In this document: positions 17,172 through 22,102 of the stretch, in pieces
Layout of the letters: every line of letters begins with the position of its first letter
Numbering within the stretch: position 1 is the stretch's first letter
DNA from: Stentor coeruleus
Lineage: Eukaryota; Ciliophora; Heterotrichea; Heterotrichida; Stentoridae
Direction of reading: 5' to 3'
Assembly: GCA_001970955.1 (NCBI GenBank)
Contig: MPUH01001173.1
Coordinates: 1 to 22,102 of the forward strand
DNA length: 22,102 nucleotides
Notes under the pieces: generated by a model
What the model saw: the letters and a program-made list of their open reading frames with translations, nothing else
What the model was told of the DNA's origin: nothing
Databases searched by the model: none
Position numbers and translations under genes: made by a program

Positions 17172-18560
17172 TTACAAGGTAGGTCTTTCACCTTTCCTCC
17201 TTAGCCTTTTCTTAAACTCCTTCACAGCATCAGCTTTAACCTGAGGAAAATCAATAACCTCTTTCCCTTTATTCCCATTTTCAGACTCTTTAATCTTCTC
17301 AATCAACTTAATCTTATCTTTATTCTGCTGTATCTGTATCCTCTTAAGATTATCTTCTTGATCCTTTTTCCTCAAAGCAATTTTCATATTCAAAAAGCTA
17401 CTTTTAAGTTCATTACTTTCTCTTATTTCCTTTCTAATTTTCATAATTTTCCCATCTTTTATTTCACTTTCTCTATTTTTCTCCATCCATATTTTTTCTT
17501 CCTCTTGTAATTTCCTTTTAGCATGTACTGCACTTTTACTTATTTTTTTCTGTTCATTAATCAATTCAATCCTTCTTCTCTATATAATCATTACATTAGA
17601 ATATTGTAAATCATGTTGCATTTTTAGGATTTTCTGCATATTATCTTCTTCTTTTTTATGTTCAAGTTCTTCTCTATTAGTTTTAACTTTATATATATTT
17701 TTCGACATTATTTGTCCTGACCAAGCTTTTTCTAGTAAAATTTTTTTAGCCCTTTGAGCTGATTGATTAAGTCTTGAGGTTATTAGTTCAAGTTTAGCTT
17801 CAGTATCATCAATCCCTTCACTCTGTATATATATTACTTCAACATGCCTATGTGGAGGTGTATATGATTGGTAATGATTTTTAAGCTCAGCTTGGCTTTT
17901 ATAGTCCATTTTCATAGCTTCAAGCTCATGTTCTTCAATATCTCTGTTTTTTTTCTCAAGTCTTTCTTTAATCCTTTTATCTCGGATTTCAAAATTTTTT
18001 GTATTTCGGTTGAGGATTTTTTCCCTTTTTTCCTTCTGTTTGATTTTCTGCTCTGTAGCTTTTCTAGCTTCTTCTTCTTGTTTTTTTATGATTTTCAGGT
18101 TTTCCTCAACAGTTAGTTTGTGAATGATTTGATTTTTGTAATGAAGTTTTTTACGTTCAGTGAAGACTTCTTGAGCATAAGAAGAGTTTGGTGAGCTTTG
18201 ATTTTGTTTATCATTAGGACGAGATGGATTAGGTGTTGATGGTGTTTTAGCTGTACTAGGTTTTTGTGATGAGAGTATAAGGTTTTGGTTTATTAAGAAG
18301 GTAGTAATTAGATTGATTTTAGCTTTACGGCGGGCTTCTATATGATGATATCGTAGATCATTAAGCTCTTTTGATACATTTTTATCTTCAATTTCCGTAT
18401 ATTTGATTGGAATTACATGATCGTTGGGAATACCTAATTCAGAACATGCGTAGCTTACTAATGGGTGGAAAAAATTCTTGCTTGCCATCATTGTCACTAA
18501 CTTACGAGCTTCATTTAAGCTTTCATCATTTTTGATTCTTACACTTAGTGTAGAGTTCAT
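17172..18560 (-). CDS. Lys/Glu-rich coiled-coil protein, one intron
   Basis: Exons 18560-17595 and 17579-17172 join across a 15-nt intron into 457 residues. The N-terminal 95 residues are mixed and partly globular (for example KNFFHPLVSYACSELGI). Residues about 95-135 are Ser/Pro/Asn-rich. The rest is highly charged helix with QEEEARKATEQKIKQKEKRE-type runs, probably coiled coil. No domain family is recognised; a ciliary or cytoskeletal role would be only a guess. Splicing preserves the reading frame exactly (966 and 408 coding bases), and both halves have the same charged character. Unspliced it would appear as two genes. Confidence 0.85.
17580..17594 (-). other. 15-nt intron (coiled-coil gene)
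   Basis: Read on the minus strand: GTAATGATTATATAG. Removal joins TCT AAT to AGA AGA AGG in frame; retention gives TAG at the last codon of the intron. Confidence 0.9.
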
Positions 18561-18998
18561 TAAGTATTATTTATTTTTTAAGGTAAATTTTAGAAATTGT
18601 TAGAATATGTTTAGATGAAAAATCTATAGGAAAATTGTGGATTTGTCGTAGATGTAAAGTATTTGTAGTTTAATTTAAAATTATTATCTTTGATAATCAG
18701 TATTTTTTTTTAAAGTTGGTTTAAGATTATTATTGAGATTTTAGGTTAGGTTAAAGATAAAATAAATCTTCATGTTTATGAAATTATTAGAGATGCACCA
18801 ATTCACTAAAAAAAAAACTATACAGCATATGAATCTAGTAAGTTTCTGAGTACCTTTATAATTTGCACATAAAACAAAATCATAAAAATATCAAAACTAA
18901 TCCAAATCTGAACAGTTCAACAATAATCTTAGCTAAAATTTTAATAAAAAATAATCAACTATATATTTTAATACCAACATAAATTTTATTTCAATAAA
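18561..18998. other. Divergent intergenic region with a skew switch
   Basis: No gene is seen in 438 bases between a leftward and a rightward ATG. The left part (to about 18780) is G-richer on the + strand and the right part C-rich and G-poor, as in the 9574-10279 divergent region. No promoter motif is named. Confidence 0.5.
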
Positions 18999-20959
18999 AT
19001 GGACTCATTCAAGTGCTTTATACAATCATGCCAAGAGCCAGTTGAAATCCTATGTTCATGTAGCTTTCCCTTAATCCCAATGTGTTCAAACCACATAAAA
19101 GACCATACTTCTGATGCAACTTTTAATAGACATTCTTTCAGATCTATTCCCCAAAGCCAAAACCTGTGTATGAGCAGGCAGACTTTACTAGTAAACGACA
19201 ATAATTTATTAAATTCCACTTTACTTGTTTCCCCAGGAACAGGGTCAGTATCTATACTCAAACAAGAAATATGTCAAATACCGATACCAAAAGATTATGA
19301 ATCAGCATTTCAAGATATGATAAATACATTTGCTAAGCAAGTCATCAATATACAAAGAGGTGTTTCAGAAAACATAAACCAAGAGTTTATTGAGTTTTAT
19401 AATTCATGTAAAGTTATTGTTCCTAATCTTATTCTAGACTTAGAGACAATTATTAATGACGTCACAAAAATATTTAATTCAATGCAATCTTTTATAGAAA
19501 GTGAGACTAACAATCTACTAAAAAACTTAATTTCTTCATTGATCGATGATAATTTAATGAAAAAAACCGCAGGACTTATCACAACGATTTGTTTAGATGA
19601 TGCTATTAATGATTTTTTCACAGAAATCATGTTGAAATCTTATGATTGTCAATCTATACTATCCACTTTTACTAAACATTTTAGTAAATTCCTCATTAGT
19701 ACAGATCCTTTACCCAAATATTTCAGTGATTTTGAAAACATATATTTATTAACATATCAAGAAACTATAGATGATCATAATTATAAAATATCTAATTATC
19801 TCAATAAGATTTTTAGTTCAATTGCATATCAACGTATAGGAATATATAAACTTTTTACTTCACTTGATTATAGAAAACTTCCTGGACCAGGAAATGATAT
19901 TTCGATTGTACCTGATTGGATTATGGTATATAATACTTTATTATGTTATGAAAAAATTGTTATGGGAAAATCTGTTGAAGTAGCTCCAAATGAAATTTTG
20001 ATATTAATGTCTTTTAAAGTATCAAGTCAATCTTTTCTTTTATTGGTTTCTGAGTTTATGACATATCAATTGAGAACTTTTAAGACTGCTGATTTAATTA
20101 TAGCATCTGGATCTTGTTATAATCAAGTAATTATTGTGAAAACACTTGGGAATAAAGTTAGAAGTTATTATATTTATGAGAGAAAACTAATTCCAATGAA
20201 AAGTTTTAGATTACCCCTACCAAAATTTAGTGTAACTTCAGCTGCTGTAGCTGAAAACTCTTTGATATGCACATTAAATACTGGTAGAATTTATGTTTAT
20301 ATTATTGATGAGAAAAAATGTACTGAGAGAATGAAAATAAGNGTAGAATTTATGTTTATATTATTGATGAGAAAAAATGTACTGAGAGAATGAAAATAAG
20401 TTTACATGAGAAAGATAAGGCATTAAGTATAAAATATAGGGTAAGGCAGAAAATACTCATGCTAAGAACTTTTGAATATGTGTATTTTTATAACTATCAT
20501 TTTGAAGAGCTTTTTAAAGTCCAGAGTTTGAAAAAAGATGTCGAGATTTCAGATAATGAGGGAACTGAGCTTTGTTTTTACTGTTTTTGTAAGGAAAAAT
20601 TAATGGTTTGGACATATGACCTTACAGCTGAAGATAGGAAAAAACTTGGATTTAACCCTAAAAAGCTATGGCAAAAACAGAATGTTTCGTTATTTAAAAG
20701 ACTAATTATCAATATAGTTTGTCATGATGACTTTCCTATAAATGCATATTCTCCACAAGCTAATAGGAAATTTTTACCTATTATTATTGATAAAACTCAT
20801 CCAGCAAATGAGGAAACAAAAGAGTTAGATGAGCATTTTGATGAAGAAAAAGAAGATAAATTATTAAATAAGGTTTGTGCTAATTGTGAGTCAGTTGAGA
20901 AACCTAGTGAAGTAAAAGATATTAATGGATATGAAGAAGTTTTTGAAGAAAGCAAGTAA
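18999..20959 (+). CDS. B-box-like zinc-finger protein with large C-terminal domain, frame broken by an assembly duplication
   Basis: Counting the 58-bp duplicate around the N at 20342 once gives a 633-residue protein (1902 bases) ending in TAA. The N-terminus has a B-box-like Cys/His pattern: C6, C11, C19, C21, C29, H32, H36, H45. Residues about 90-240 are helical, possibly coiled coil. The later half has beta-strand-like segments with hydrophobic alternation (VTSAAVAENSLICTLNTGRIYVYII and similar), which could be a beta-propeller or related beta-rich fold; this is a guess. The C-terminus is acidic (ELDEHFDEEKEDK). The overall plan resembles TRIM-like proteins without a visible RING, but no family is established. 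Without the seam correction the frame would end early or shift. Confidence 0.75.
20284..20400. repeat. 58-bp duplicate around a single N (assembly seam)
   Basis: Bases 20284-20341 and 20343-20400 are identical; the N is at 20342. Counting one copy gives a continuous frame (ERMKISLHEKDK at the join), so the second copy is very probably a contig-overlap artefact. Confidence 0.9.
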
Positions 20960-21195
20960 GTTTTATAATTACTAATTAAAATTGTAGAAAGTCTGATTAT
21001 ATTTTTATATATATTTTGTAATATAAATAGTGATTTAGCATATTTTTCTTGAAGATTTTGTTTATAAAATACGAATTAGCCTTAATATGATGTTATTATA
21101 ATTTAAAGCTAAGGTTTTGATTATATGATTTAGTTTTTAAAGTTGTATATTGACTTAAATATATAGTTTTTATAATATTAATTAGTAATTATAAT

Positions 21196-22086
21196 ATGAG
21201 AGAAATCATATCAATCCATCTTGGTCAAGCTGGAGTTCAAGTTGGATACTCATGTTTGGAGTTGTTTTGTTTAGAGCATGGTATAGATCTTAATGGAATA
21301 ATGTCTCAAAATACACTTGAAAATTCATCTGGATTTTTCAAAACATTTTTTTCTGAAGCGGAACCTAATAAATTTACTCCTAGGAGCGTATTTGTTGATC
21401 TTGAACCAACAGCAATAGATGAAATTAGAATGGGTAATCATAGAGAGTTATTTAATCCAGAACAGTTAGTATCAGGAAAAGAAGATGCTGCAAATAATTA
21501 TGCTAGAGGTCAATATACAATAGGTAAGGAAATGATATCTCATGCATTAGATAGTATAAGAAAATTATCAAATAGCTGTGAAAATTTGCAAGGATTTATT
21601 ATATTTAATTCAATCGGTGGGGGAACTGGTAGTGGATTTGGAAATTTATTGACAGAAAATCTTTGTGTTGATTATGGGAAAAAAATAAATTTAAGTTTTT
21701 CTATATTTCCTTCATCAGGATTGTCAACATCAATTACTGAAACTTATAATTCAATTTTTGGTATACATTCACAATTAAATTATGTAGATTGTGCATTTAT
21801 ATTAGATAATGAAGCGATATATGAAATGTCTCAGAAAAAACTCAATATAGAAAGACCGACTTATACTAATATAAATAGAATTGCAGCGCAAGTTATTTCT
21901 TCTATTACAAGCCCTATGAGATTTAGTGGATCATTAAACGAAGACTTAGCTGAATTAGAAAAAAACTTAGTGCCTTATGACAGACTAAAATTTATGCTAA
22001 CTTCTCAAAATCCTTTTATTCCTATCGATGCCCAATATAACAACATATACACATCAAGTATGATTTCAGAATCTGCATTTGAGTAA
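21196..22086 (+). CDS. Divergent alpha-like tubulin, open or prematurely ended at the right edge
   Basis: The start MREIISIHLGQAGVQVG and the GTP motif GGGTGSG (141-147) mark a tubulin. The alpha-type sequences include the N-terminus, GKEDAANNYARG, and NERPTYTN-type segment (IERPTYTNINR). The alpha-tubulin residue that drives hydrolysis of beta GTP (E254) corresponds to E253 here (NEDLAELE). K40, which is acetylated in many alpha-tubulins, is replaced: the loop reads SQNTLEN. After residue 296 (SESAFE, matching ACFEP in alpha-tubulin) the frame reads TAA at 22084-22086, where about 150 more residues would be expected. The bases GTAATC... look like an intron donor, but no 15- or 16-nt acceptor follows. 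It is either a truncated gene or an intron running past the edge. Confidence 0.8.
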   Translation: MREIISIHLGQAGVQVGYSCLELFCLEHGIDLNGIMSQNTLENSSGFFKTFFSEAEPNKFTPRSVFVDLEPTAIDEIRMGNHRELFNPEQLVSGKEDAANNYARGQYTIGKEMISHALDSIRKLSNSCENLQGFIIFNSIGGGTGSGFGNLLTENLCVDYGKKINLSFSIFPSSGLSTSITETYNSIFGIHSQLNYVDCAFILDNEAIYEMSQKKLNIERPTYTNINRIAAQVISSITSPMRFSGSLNEDLAELEKNLVPYDRLKFMLTSQNPFIPIDAQYNNIYTSSMISESAFE

Positions 22087-22102
22087 TCTTCTCTTATGGC
22101 TA

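Noticed and set aside
1-22102. tRNA, rRNA, CRISPR arrays, transposons or operons.
   Set aside because: No cloverleaf, repeat-spacer array, transposase or terminal inverted repeat was recognised; genes lie on both strands with separate upstream regions.

Overview
The window looks like macronuclear DNA of a heterotrich ciliate, most likely Stentor. The support is internal. DNA is very AT-rich and genes are packed closely. Five introns are all exactly 15 nt (GTAA...TAG type), a size known from heterotrichs. TAA and TAG both end genes and no TGA interrupts about 5,000 codons, so the code looks standard. That argues against Blepharisma, which also has tiny introns but reads TGA as Trp. No rRNA, tRNA, CRISPR array or transposon was seen.

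Layout. 1-639: probable divergent promoter region, with a possible leftward gene running off the left edge. 640-3709 (+): a coiled-coil protein, a probable mitochondrial helical-repeat protein and an STPGR/SHIPPO protein with two introns. 4104-8218 (-): two tandem paralogues joining RING-like and IBR-like zinc modules to a PARP-type ADP-ribosyltransferase (ART) domain; the downstream copy is interrupted by three frame breaks. 8377-9573 (-): a MORN/IQ protein rebuilt across one intron. 10280-12977 (+): a degenerate kinase fused to a C2-like domain, and a second probable mitochondrial helical protein. 13005-15038 (-): a CAP (SCP/PR-1) domain joined to centrin-like EF-hands. 16027-18560 (-): a CFAP144/FAM183-like axonemal protein and a coiled-coil protein with one intron. 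18999-22086 (+): a B-box-like protein and a divergent alpha-like tubulin that stops, or enters an unusual intron, at the right edge.

Several genes fit cilia or the cortical cytoskeleton (STPGR, CFAP144-like, MORN, EF-hand, tubulin-like, coiled coils), as expected in a large ciliate. They lie on both strands with separate upstream regions, so they are neighbours rather than an operon. The most unusual system is the tandem pair of zinc-module/ART proteins, which may link ubiquitin-type and ADP-ribose signalling.

Four single-N positions (1581, 10008, 15928, 20342) each sit between two near-identical copies of 58-98 bp. These look like contig ends that overlap but were joined without merging. 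Two of them falsely break genes, at 640-1700 and 18999-20959. Intergenic DNA has a strong strand skew: C-rich and G-poor on the sense strand before most genes, G-rich after several of them.
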